Under the pieces are notes generated by a model, which saw only the letters and a list, made by a program, of their open reading frames with translations, had not been told where the DNA came from and made no database searches. Made by a program: the position numbers and the translations under genes. A DNA stretch of 64,000 bases from Catenovulum sediminis (GTDB lineage Bacteria; Pseudomonadota; Gammaproteobacteria; Enterobacterales; Alteromonadaceae): contig NZ_CP041661.1 in the NCBI RefSeq assembly GCF_007289895.1, positions 248,001 to 312,000 of the forward strand. Direction: 5' to 3'. This document shows positions 25,026-36,841 of the stretch, in pieces (position 1 is the stretch's first letter; the number at the start of each line of letters is the position of its first letter).

Positions 25026-26636
25026 CTATTTAGCGATAATTTTTAATACCTGAGCATGTTCAGTTGCAGGCTCAGCAGGTAAAACAACTTTTAAACCATT
25101 GGCGGTTTGTTCAAATTGTATTTCAGCCGAACTGCCCAGCATTTCAATTTTTGCGATTTCTTGTGGGTAATTTTTCGCATTAATCGATTTAACTGTAATA
25201 GTTTCACCCGCACCCGGCCAAGCTAACAAGGTCGCAAAGAGCGCTTCTTCATTTTTGGTAAATCGAATGTCTTTATGGGTGAAATCTTTACGATGTTTTT
25301 CAGCATCGTTTGAGTGTTTACCGTCAATCACTTCGGTTTCACCTTCACCAAAAGTAACCCAAGGACGCGTTGAATAAATGGCTTCACCATTTACCTTTAG
25401 CCAGTCACCAATTTCTTTAAGCAGTTTAACTTCCGCTTCTGGAATGGTGCCGTCAGGTTTTGGCCCAATATTTAATAACAAGGAACCATTTTTACTCACG
25501 ATATCAATTAAGTCATCAACCAGTGAATTTGCAGTCCGGTATTTGTGGTTAGTTACATAACCCCAAGATGTTTTAGAAACAGAAGTATCGGTTTGCCAGA
25601 AATATTCACGCGTATCGGATAATTGACCACGCTCTATATCTAACACAGCAGAGCCATCCGGATACGAGCGCATATCACCATGTTCTTTATAGTTAATGGC
25701 TGGCATATTTTCCCAGCTAACGCCCTTGTTATAATAATAACTGGTGAATAATTTGACATGCTCATGAAACGGCTCTGATGCCATCCACCAGTCAAACCAA
25801 ATCAGTTCAGGCTCATACTTATCAACAATTTCAATTGTTCGTACTAACCAATCGTCCATAAACGCTTGATCCGGAGGCGTTTCGCCATTTTCAGATGCTT
25901 CTTTGTCCATTGCCGGGCCATATAAATCTCGGTATGCATCATCTTGAACGTCTGAAGGCATTGTGCGCCCTCGTCCGAAGAACCACCAGTTTTCAGCGCG
26001 GTGGCTGGATAAACCAAAATGAATATCTGTTTTATCGGTAGCTTCTTTTAACTCAGCAATAATATCTCGTTTGGGCCCCATTTCAGTCGAGTCCCAGCGT
26101 GTATAACTGTTGTCATACATTGAGAAACCATCATGATGCTCAGCAACCGGAACTATGTATTTTGCACCTGAGTCTTCAATAATTTTTAACCACTGATCCG
26201 CATCAAACTTTTCAGCTTTAAACATAGGAATAAAATCTTTATAGCCAAATTCGGTTACCGGCCCATAATTTTCAACATGATGTTTATGATAATCCCAGTA
26301 ATCCGCGTCATACATCCAGCGTGGATACCACTCCCCATTGTGCGCAGGAACGGAATAGACCCCCCAGTGAATAAAGATGCCGAATTTAGCATCCTGATAC
26401 CATGCTGGAATTTCGTATTGTGAAAATGAATCCCACTCAGGTTTGAATGGACCTTTATTCGCAACCGTTTTGATTTCTTCTAATTTAGTCTCAATCCGCT
26501 TAGCAAGGTTTTGCTCGTTTTGTTGAGCCGCCTGTTGTGCAGGTTGATTGTTTTTATCTGAACCACAAGCGGTCAATAACAAACCTAAAGACATTGCGAT
26601 ACTGGTGCTTAAAACAGATTTTTTAAAATATTTCAT
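25026..26636 (-). CDS. GH29 alpha-L-fucosidase/alpha-L-galactosidase, lipoprotein
   Basis: A 536-residue exo-glycosidase. Started at the ATG at 26636 it has a lipoprotein signal with lipobox LLTAC, so it should sit in the periplasm or outer membrane. The GH29 barrel shows FGIFIHWGVYSVPAHNGEWYPRWMY near the N-terminus and the nucleophile Asp in LIWFDWWM (about D282), plus HHDGFSMYDSYTRW-like sequence binding the substrate. A beta-sandwich follows from about 420. It is downstream of a GH2 gene on the same strand (122 bp). Some GH29 members in porphyran loci remove alpha-L-galactose rather than fucose, which fits the agar-type setting. A second GH29 is at 53638-55260. Confidence 0.9.
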   Translation of the reverse strand: MKYFKKSVLSTSIAMSLGLLLTACGSDKNNQPAQQAAQQNEQNLAKRIETKLEEIKTVANKGPFKPEWDSFSQYEIPAWYQDAKFGIFIHWGVYSVPAHNGEWYPRWMYDADYWDYHKHHVENYGPVTEFGYKDFIPMFKAEKFDADQWLKIIEDSGAKYIVPVAEHHDGFSMYDNSYTRWDSTEMGPKRDIIAELKEATDKTDIHFGLSSHRAENWWFFGRGRTMPSDVQDDAYRDLYGPAMDKEASENGETPPDQAFMDDWLVRTIEIVDKYEPELIWFDWWMASEPFHEHVKLFTSYYYNKGVSWENMPAINYKEHGDMRSYPDGSAVLDIERGQLSDTREYFWQTDTSVSKTSWGYVTNHKYRTANSLVDDLIDIVSKNGSLLLNIGPKPDGTIPEAEVKLLKEIGDWLKVNGEAIYSTRPWVTFGEGETEVIDGKHSNDAEKHRKDFTHKDIRFTKNEEALFATLLAWPGAGETITVKSINAKNYPQEIAKIEMLGSSAEIQFEQTANGLKVVLPAEPATEHAQVLKIIAK

Positions 26637-26758
26637 AATTAAACTCTGGTTTTTAGTTATCAATATGTTAACCAATCATACTTTGAAAATAAAAACACAT
26701 CAAATATAAATTAATGTTTTTATATTTACCCCAATAATTTATTTGTAATTTATCTAGC

Positions 26759-29296
26759 TTATTGAGCTCTGATGACGACCTCTGCTGATTGCAACTGCCC
26801 CATTTTCGCGCTTACGTTTATTTCACCGGTTTGTGAATTAGACTGCAAAAGCAGGGTGGCTCTACCGCGATCAGTTATCAGCTTAGATGAAAGCACATCT
26901 TGAATATTGTATTCGCTACCGTTATCTACCGCTAAAATGCGGGCAGGCCCGTCAACCGTAAACTCAACTTTTTGTTGAGCATCTGCAACCCAGTTGCCGT
27001 GTTGATCCAGTAATTTTAAATGCAGATAAACGGTGTCATATCCGTCTGCTTTAATTTGGCTTTTCTCAGCCTCAAGCGCGATCTGCTCTATCGAAGACGG
27101 AGTATTTAAAATACTTTCAGTCACTTTTTTGCCCTGATTGTAACCAACCACTTTTAACTCGCCTTGCTGATAGGGCACTCGCCACTTGATCACTCTGTCG
27201 TCAAAATCAGTTAACGTTTTTTCACCTAATGAACGACCATTTAAAAATAGTTCAGCTGATTCAGTATTCGTGTAGCTTTGCACTATCACCTGTTCATTTG
27301 GCTTATAGCGCCAAATAGGTTCTACGTCGTACCATTCCCACATTCTGATTTTATCCCAAATATGTGGCGGGTAAGTACGAGGGGTAAATGTCCAACCGGC
27401 ATTTTTGTCGTAGCTAAACTCTGATTTTTGCGCAGCCGTTGTCCCCAACCATATCTTAGGTTTGCTTTGCCACAAGGTTTCAAAAAAATGCCCGCGCGGT
27501 GTTTTATTACCGGCAAAATCAAACAGTGAAATGTTCAGTCCCATTCGTGGTAGCGGGCCAGCTTCCCCTTTATAAGCAAACCCAGTCCAGATAAAAATAC
27601 CTGCAACATAGTCTTTATCTTTTGCATCACGCCACTCTCGCCATGCCCCCCAGTTTTCTGAGCCGTAAATAATTTTATTCGGGTAAGTTTCATGTGCTTT
27701 TTGATACGCTGCCGCGCGATAGTTAAAACCCACTAAATCAAGAGCATCGGCATAGCCAGTCGCAAAACCAACGGAAGGATGTGTCAATCCTGCCGTTACA
27801 GGGCGACTCGTATCCACTTCTTTAACCCATTTAGATAACTGATTGGCAATCACAACTAGGTTATCGACCTGATCAGGATTATATTTCTCTATTTTTTTCA
27901 TGATGCGTGATTTAGAAAAATCCGGTGCATCTTCATAATAACTGGTGCCATCTTCATGGTGCGATACGGCTTTGGGGTAATAAGGGTAAGTCCATTCTAT
28001 TTCGTTGCCAATACTCCACATTATGATAGACGGATGATTAAAATCTCTTTTAATAAAGTCTTTTAAATCACGTTCAGCCCAAACATTAAAGTGTTCGGCG
28101 TATGACTTTGCAGCCTCGCCCGATGCTTTGTTGTCGCCTAAATACGCTTTGCTTTTCTTTTTTGCCCTGTCCCAATCGTCAAATGCTTCAGCATTCACTA
28201 AAAAGCCCATTTCATCGGCCAGTTGCAAAATTTCCGGTGCATGTGGGTTGTGGGATAATCGTAGTGCATTAACACCGATAGACTTCAGTTTGTCTAAACG
28301 ACTGCGCCATACACTTTTTGGCACTGCCGCACCAACCGCGCCTGCATCGTGATGTAAATTAACGCCTTTTATTTTGATATTATGGTTATTTAAGAAAAAT
28401 CCATTGTTTGCATCAAAACGAATATCGCGTATACCAAACGTGGCGGTATCCAAGCCAATTATCTTGCCTTTATAAAAAACAGTAACTTGCGCTGTATGTA
28501 AAGCAGGGTGCTTAAGCGACCACAAAGCAGGCTTTGTTATCTCAATTTCCTGCTTAACAAAATTCTTCGCTTTTAACTTTACGTCTTGACTAGATGCTTG
28601 AATCTTTTCGCCGTAAGGATCAAATATTGTGGTCGTAACTTGAACAGTATCGCCCTGCGCAATCTCAGCATTAATCGATGTACGGATCTTAACTTTGGCA
28701 TTTTCTGTTGAAACTTCAGGCGTAGTAATTTGAATGCCCCACTGCGGAATATAAATGGGGTTAGCTTTCACTAAACGTACGTTTCGATAAATACCCGAGC
28801 CGGTATACCAGCGAGAATCTGCGTAAGCGGTACGGTTAACCCGCACCGCGATTAGGTTTTGTTGCCCATCATAATTTAAATACTGGCTTAAATTAACCTG
28901 AAAACTAGCATATCCGTAAGGTCTCCCCCCCACGTGATGGCCATTAACCCAAATATCTGAATTGTTATAAATACCATCAAATTCAAGCCAAATTACTTTC
29001 CCTTGCTCCTGCTCAGATAGATTAAAAGTTTTGCGATACCATCCAATCCCGCCGAGTTTAAAACCTGTGCTGGCTGCACCTTCTTTTGTATAAGGCAATG
29101 CAACCGACCAATCATGAGGCAATCTAACTTGTTGCCAGTGGTTATCCTTGTATGCAGGTTGATGCGCGGCTTGCTGTTTGTGCAAACTGAATCGCCAGCC
29201 ATGATTAAAATCTAAAACTTCTTTAGCATTAAGTAGCGGATTGAACACTAAACAGACTAAAGCTATAACAAAATAGGTATATTTCTTCACTTTCAC
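26759..29296 (-). CDS. GH2 beta-galactosidase-like enzyme, secreted
   Basis: An 845-residue GH2 enzyme with signal peptide (YFVIALVCLVFNPLLNAKE). Sugar-binding domain (about 25-180: FNHGWRFSLHK, LPHDWSVALPY, GIGWYRKTF), immunoglobulin-like domain, then the TIM barrel with acid/base Glu in SIGNEIEW (about E429) and nucleophile Glu in IIYGSENWGAW (about E546). C-terminal DUF4982-like (VIVQSYTNTESAELFLNGRSLG) and Ig-like domains follow, as in BgaA-type enzymes of marine bacteria. The start codon is GTG. It precedes the GH29 gene on the same strand. Galactose removal from agar or porphyran oligomers is likely; exact specificity is not readable. Confidence 0.88.
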   Translation of the reverse strand: MKVKKYTYFVIALVCLVFNPLLNAKEVLDFNHGWRFSLHKQQAAHQPAYKDNHWQQVRLPHDWSVALPYTKEGAASTGFKLGGIGWYRKTFNLSEQEQGKVIWLEFDGIYNNSDIWVNGHHVGGRPYGYASFQVNLSQYLNYDGQQNLIAVRVNRTAYADSRWYTGSGIYRNVRLVKANPIYIPQWGIQITTPEVSTENAKVKIRTSINAEIAQGDTVQVTTTIFDPYGEKIQASSQDVKLKAKNFVKQEIEITKPALWSLKHPALHTAQVTVFYKGKIIGLDTATFGIRDIRFDANNGFFLNNHNIKIKGVNLHHDAGAVGAAVPKSVWRSRLDKLKSIGVNALRLSHNPHAPEILQLADEMGFLVNAEAFDDWDRAKKKSKAYLGDNKASGEAAKSYAEHFNVWAERDLKDFIKRDFNHPSIIMWSIGNEIEWTYPYYPKAVSHHEDGTSYYEDAPDFSKSRIMKKIEKYNPDQVDNLVVIANQLSKWVKEVDTSRPVTAGLTHPSVGFATGYADALDLVGFNYRAAAYQKAHETYPNKIIYGSENWGAWREWRDAKDKDYVAGIFIWTGFAYKGEAGPLPRMGLNISLFDFAGNKTPRGHFFETLWQSKPKIWLGTTAAQKSEFSYDKNAGWTFTPRTYPPHIWDKIRMWEWYDVEPIWRYKPNEQVIVQSYTNTESAELFLNGRSLGEKTLTDFDDRVIKWRVPYQQGELKVVGYNQGKKVTESILNTPSSIEQIALEAEKSQIKADGYDTVYLHLKLLDQHGNWVADAQQKVEFTVDGPARILAVDNGSEYNIQDVLSSKLITDRGRATLLLQSNSQTGEINVSAKMGQLQSAEVVIRAQ

Positions 29297-29589
29297 AAAC
29301 TCACCATTAAAACATTTAAATCAAATTTAAATGTTATTTCATTGTTAATATACTCTAATCCTTTTATAAAATATCAAGCTCTTGCTTTTTATTCAGAATT
29401 CAGCGGACTTTTAAGTAGTCAAGGCGACATTTGTGTATTAAATTATCTATTTTTTGTATGATGCTTTTAAAAAATTAAATTCATAGGCAAAAAACCAGCG
29501 AAATCTATGTTTAAATAACGTTTAAATCACGCTTTTAAATTAAAATATAAAAACATAAAATCAAATGCAAATATAATGAGTGAGAAAAA
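29297..29589. promoter_or_regulatory. Divergent promoter region, GH2 / DUF1080
   Basis: 293 bp, very AT-rich, between divergent genes. It carries ATTGTTAATA at about 29342-29351, a partial match to the AATGTTAACAA motif seen in other divergent promoters of this locus. No gene. Confidence 0.4.
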
Positions 29590-30345
29590 ATGAGCTTTAT
29601 TAAATCAACCAGTGCCGCAATCATTATGATGAATGTCAGCTTTTGGACGACCACCAGCGTTAACAGTGCACCTGACACGCAACAGATTTCCCCACAAGAA
29701 ACCGAATATTGGACGCCGGTTCCGCAAAAAGTCAATCCGGATCCGGTGCCATCAGATGCAATTGTTTTATTTGATGGCGCGCACACTAACAAGTGGCAAC
29801 ACCCAGATAAAAGTGCCGTTCAATGGACTTTAGAAGATGGCATACTCACCACGAAAAGTGGCACTAAAAGCATACAAACAAAAGAGAACTTTTGTGATAT
29901 ACAACTGCATTTAGAATTTAAAGCGCCCAAACACACAGGTAAACCAATCGGCCAACGGCAAGGCAACAGTGGTATTTATATTCAAGGCCGATACGAAGTA
30001 CAAATTCTCGATTCGTACGACAATCCGACCTATGTCAATGGCCAAGCGGCTTCGGTTTACAAACAAAGCCCGCCACTAGTCAATGCGAGCAGACCCTCTG
30101 GTCACTGGCAAAGCTACGATATTATTTTTCATGCACCCGAATTTAATGACGCGGGCGATATCACCGAAAAAGCAACCGTGACCGTATTACATAACGGCGT
30201 ATTAGTACAAGATCATTTCGAGATTCAAGGAGGTACGCGTTATAGAGGGTATCCGGAATATAAAAAACATGGGTGCGCACCAATCGTTTTACAAAATCAC
30301 GGCCAAGTGGTGAGCTTTAGAAATATCTGGGTTAGAAAATTGTAG
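29590..30345 (+). CDS. DUF1080 (3-keto-disaccharide hydrolase-like) secreted protein
   Basis: A 251-residue beta-jelly-roll protein. The start of the domain (IVLFDGAHTNKWQHPDKSAVQWTLEDGILTT), QGNSGIYIQGRYEVQILDS in the middle and the end VVLQNHGQVVSFRNIWVRKL are characteristic of DUF1080, some of whose members cleave 3-keto-glycosides. The N-terminus is a likely signal peptide (AAIIMMNVSFWTTTSVNSA). It is the first gene of a plus-strand set with a sulfatase and a GntR regulator. Whether it is a hydrolase or a binding protein here is unknown. Confidence 0.85.
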   Translation: MSFIKSTSAAIIMMNVSFWTTTSVNSAPDTQQISPQETEYWTPVPQKVNPDPVPSDAIVLFDGAHTNKWQHPDKSAVQWTLEDGILTTKSGTKSIQTKENFCDIQLHLEFKAPKHTGKPIGQRQGNSGIYIQGRYEVQILDSYDNPTYVNGQAASVYKQSPPLVNASRPSGHWQSYDIIFHAPEFNDAGDITEKATVTVLHNGVLVQDHFEIQGGTRYRGYPEYKKHGCAPIVLQNHGQVVSFRNIWVRKL

Positions 30346-30429
30346 ACAAAATTTTTAAAACAATTGTGTCATTTATTTAATGTACTTACATCAGGGTATA
30401 GAGCAACAATAAACATTAGGTAGATGTAC

Positions 30430-32370
30430 ATGAAGTATAGTTTTTTATTTAAATTTGCTTTTTTATCTTCGGTACTCGCATTGGGCGTCGCGTGTTCGAT
30501 AAAAACAGCAACAAACGGGGAAGCAACCCAAACGCTGAAACATCAGGATAAATACACTTATATTAATCAAAAAAGTACGCCCAATATATTGTGGATTATC
30601 ACAGATGATCAGAGACCGGACTCGGTCTCTGCTTATAACCAAGCTGTTTTTGGTACTAAAAACAGCCCACTGGGGTACGTTGAATCGCCCAATGTTGACG
30701 CCTTAGCAAAAGAAGGTATTTTATTTACCCGCGCTTTTACCAATTCGCCTGTATGCGGGCCTTCACGCGGTACGCTTTCAACGGGTCGATATCCATTTAG
30801 AAATGGTCACTATGCGTTTGAATTAACCCACCAAAATCCAGATTTTGTGACACCGACTGTCTCTCAAACACTTAGAGACAAAGGTTACGGCACCGCAGTG
30901 TTTGGCAAAGAAGACTCGTATATTTTTAAATGGGGTCCGGGTCAGGGATTTCATGACGCTAACCTGTTCGACTATAAAGTACACTTTAAGCATGACTTAC
31001 AAGCAAACGGGTTAGGTGAGTTATTTGTTAAAGCCGGATATGACTACACGAGCGGCAGCCCTGTGATGGCGGGTTTAAAAGAGAATGTAGTTTATCCAAA
31101 TGGTGAAAAACGCGCTTATTATTTAAAGCGTAAAACAGGCGAGTTAACGCAAGATGATCTTGCGCAAAAACAGCAAACAACTGAAGAGTTTGAGCTTTTA
31201 CGCGCTTATACCCGCAGTCAGAAAGATCTCATTTTAGGCGGAGTCAATCCAAAACCGGCGGGTGAAACCGTAGATGCCTATATCGTAAAAGAATTACAAA
31301 ATTATTTAGCACATGCTGACCAAACCTTTAAAACCAGTTGGGGCAAACAAGCACAAGGCGCAGACACTTCACAACCGCAATTTATTCAATTGGGCTTTCA
31401 CCTGCCGCATACCCCCGTCTTGCCGCCTAAAGAATTCAGAGACAGATTTAAAGACAAAATTTACGATATCCCTGAATTTGAAAAATCAGAGCTTCAATAT
31501 CTGCCAAAACAGCTAAAAAGCGTCTACAACGCGATGAAAACAGACGATATGAGCTATCAAGAAAAACAACAAGCCATTCGGGACTATTATGCGTTTTGCG
31601 CCTATGGTGATGCCCTGATTGGTCAAGCCGTAGCGTCTTTTAAAGACTATAGCGAAGCCAACAATCAACCTTATTTAATTGTTTTTACCGTCGGTGATCA
31701 TGGCTGGCATCTTGGTGAGCAGGGCATAACGGCCAAATTTGGCCCTTGGATTCAGTCGGTTGAAAATGCAGCAATCATTGTTAGCTCTGACAAAAGTCTG
31801 GTTCCAGCGGGCAAAATAAACCGCAAAATGGTCGAGTTTGTTGATTTTTCGCCGACCATTTTGGCCAGTGCGGGCGTTGACATCAAACAACCAGAGTTTG
31901 CATATTTAGACGGCTTTAACCTGCTGGATGTAATGAACAATCAAGCACCAAGACGCGATTATATTCTCGGTGAAATTAACCTTGTCGGCGGCCCGCGTGC
32001 CTATATGCACACTGAAAGATTTAGATTTTCAATGCGCACGCGCCCGTTTAATGGGCCTGTAAGCGCTGATTATCTGGGCAAAGATCTAAAATGGCCACTG
32101 AATGTGTCGGCAGAAGAAGCTGAATTGGCACTTTATGATTTAGCGGTAGATCCAAATGAGCAAAGAAACCTTGCGTACCATCCAAAATATGCGCCACTAG
32201 CCAATTGGTTTAGGCATAGGCTGGGCAATATTGTGTTGGGGGATGGTCGGGTTGAGGCTGATTGGTCTCAGGCAAATGCTTATCACATCAGCAATTTTGC
32301 AAAAGGTGCGGACAATAAAATTGCCAACATACCGGCAAAATTAATTCCACCGGCTCGTGCGTTTAAATAA
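30430..32370 (+). CDS. Formylglycine-dependent sulfatase, lipoprotein
   Basis: A 646-residue sulfatase (S1 family, iduronate-2-sulfatase-like). The signature [11 protein letters not shown] gives the Cys (about C109) that is converted to formylglycine. Metal-binding residues are visible in [11 protein letters not shown] near the N-terminus and in [16 protein letters not shown] start at the second ATG (30430), with AGG 9 nt upstream and a lipobox ALGVACS; an ATG two codons earlier is alternative. It lies 84 bp after the DUF1080 gene. It should desulfate a red-algal galactan oligosaccharide; the position specificity is not known. A maturase is not in this window. Confidence 0.92.
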   Translation: MKYSFLFKFAFLSSVLALGVACSIKTATNGEATQTLKHQDKYTYINQKSTPNILWIITDDQRPDSVSAYNQAVFGTKNSPLGYVESPNVDALAKEGILFTRAFTNSPVCGPSRGTLSTGRYPFRNGHYAFELTHQNPDFVTPTVSQTLRDKGYGTAVFGKEDSYIFKWGPGQGFHDANLFDYKVHFKHDLQANGLGELFVKAGYDYTSGSPVMAGLKENVVYPNGEKRAYYLKRKTGELTQDDLAQKQQTTEEFELLRAYTRSQKDLILGGVNPKPAGETVDAYIVKELQNYLAHADQTFKTSWGKQAQGADTSQPQFIQLGFHLPHTPVLPPKEFRDRFKDKIYDIPEFEKSELQYLPKQLKSVYNAMKTDDMSYQEKQQAIRDYYAFCAYGDALIGQAVASFKDYSEANNQPYLIVFTVGDHGWHLGEQGITAKFGPWIQSVENAAIIVSSDKSLVPAGKINRKMVEFVDFSPTILASAGVDIKQPEFAYLDGFNLLDVMNNQAPRRDYILGEINLVGGPRAYMHTERFRFSMRTRPFNGPVSADYLGKDLKWPLNVSAEEAELALYDLAVDPNEQRNLAYHPKYAPLANWFRHRLGNIVLGDGRVEADWSQANAYHISNFAKGADNKIANIPAKLIPPARAFK

Positions 32371-32480
32371 TGTGCAGAGCACATAAAGGAACACATTCGA
32401 ACCACTAATTTAGGTAAATCAGGCAAATAACAAGGACGCTCATTTGCCTTTATACACGCCACTTGGCATTGGAGTTGTTT

Positions 32481-33059
32481 ATGAATACTCACAAAATAAG
32501 TTCAGTTCAAAATCAGATAGAAAATGTGCTCAGAGATCAAATTCTTTCTGGTGCACTTCAGCCTGGCAATAAAATAACCGCACAGGAATTAGCCAGTCAG
32601 TTAGGGTTATCCAGAACACCGGTACAAACGGCATTAAAAGCGTTAATTAAAGAAGGTTTAATTGAAAACCGCACCGTTAATGCAAATTATGTTGCCGACG
32701 CGCCAAGTGATAGCAACAAAATGTTATTGAACAATATCAAAAAACAAGTTGAAGATTTCTGCTTGCAACAGTTCAGGTTAAACTATTCGGCCGACGATAT
32801 TAAAGAATTAGAAGCCTACCACCTAGAGGCAAAAAGAGCGTTATCAACTCACGATAGTTTAAGCTTTATCAATGGCTGCATGGCGTTTCACAAACACTAT
32901 ATTGATGCAGCGGGGCAAGATATGACAAATATCTGGTATCCCATTGCTTTGCGCTTACGTTTGGGTGATGGTAAGCCAGTCTATAACGAAAAAGAATTGC
33001 TTAGCATAGAAGACATTCTGCATGACTTAAAAGGGCAAGCAGAAAGTCAGGCAAGTTAG
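32481..33059 (+). CDS. GntR-family transcriptional regulator
   Basis: A 192-residue regulator. The N-terminal winged helix is clear (VENVLRDQILSGALQPGNKITAQELASQLGLSRTPVQTALKALIKEGLIENRTV-type pattern, residues ~5-60). The C-terminal helical FadR/FCD-like ligand domain is shortened (about 75-190 against ~150 usual), with FINGCMAFHKHYIDAAG. Start at ATG 32481 with GGAG 6 nt upstream. It follows the sulfatase gene and is the only classical repressor inside the polysaccharide region, so it is a candidate regulator of the surrounding CAZyme genes; the effector would be a sugar or sugar acid. Confidence 0.88.
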   Translation: MNTHKISSVQNQIENVLRDQILSGALQPGNKITAQELASQLGLSRTPVQTALKALIKEGLIENRTVNANYVADAPSDSNKMLLNNIKKQVEDFCLQQFRLNYSADDIKELEAYHLEAKRALSTHDSLSFINGCMAFHKHYIDAAGQDMTNIWYPIALRLRLGDGKPVYNEKELLSIEDILHDLKGQAESQAS

Positions 33060-33143
33060 TTTACTTTGGGTTTTTCAATACGAATTTGACTTCGATATGA
33101 CAATCCCCCATTACAGTGGGTGATTCCGAATGGTCAAGGGGAA
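33060..33143. other. Spacer after GntR gene
   Basis: Non-coding. Contains a short imperfect hairpin CCCCCATTACAGTGGG at about 33105-33120. Confidence 0.35.
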
Positions 33144-33413
33144 CTAGGGCGTGTTTATCTTTGTATTATTTTTGAGCAATAGGCTATTTTAATCATTAAC
33201 AAAGCAGAATGAGTGGGGTTTAGTCATTCTAAATAAACGAATTCTAATGCCGTTAAGGGTTAAAATAGCCATTGCCCTTCGGGCTGAGGCCAAAATGGTC
33301 TTATGCAGCGTTAGAAATAACTTATTTAGATGACTAAACTTCATTATTTCTGCCTTGCCTAAGACCATTTTTTCTCTCAGCTCAAATTATAAACAAAGAT
33401 AAACACGCCCTAG
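33144..33413. mobile_element. MITE, 17-bp terminal inverted repeats, CTAG target duplication
   Basis: GGCGTGTTTATCTTTGT at 33148-33164 is repeated as its exact complement at 33393-33409, and each end is flanked by CTAG, a probable 4-bp target duplication. The ~260-bp body has no coding frame and further imperfect internal inverted repeats (TTTAGTCATTCTAAATAA against TTATTTAGATGACTAAA). Size, ends and lack of a gene define a miniature inverted-repeat element, mobilised presumably by an IS5-like transposase elsewhere. Confidence 0.85.
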
Positions 33414-33423
33414 AGTAGAATAC

Positions 33424-33449
33424 AAAAAACGGCCTTTCGGCCGTTTTTT
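33424..33449. terminator. Strong bidirectional rho-independent terminator
   Basis: Perfect 11-bp stem AAAAAACGGCC / GGCCGTTTTTT with a 4-nt loop (TTTC). A- and T-tracts serve both strands; it lies 25 bp after the stop of the LacZ-type gene. Confidence 0.93.
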
Positions 33450-33474
33450 ATTATCAAAACAAATTCAGCTCAGC

Positions 33475-36816
<3,342 letters not shown>

Positions 36817-36841
36817 TTATGGTTTTTCATTTATCCAGCAT

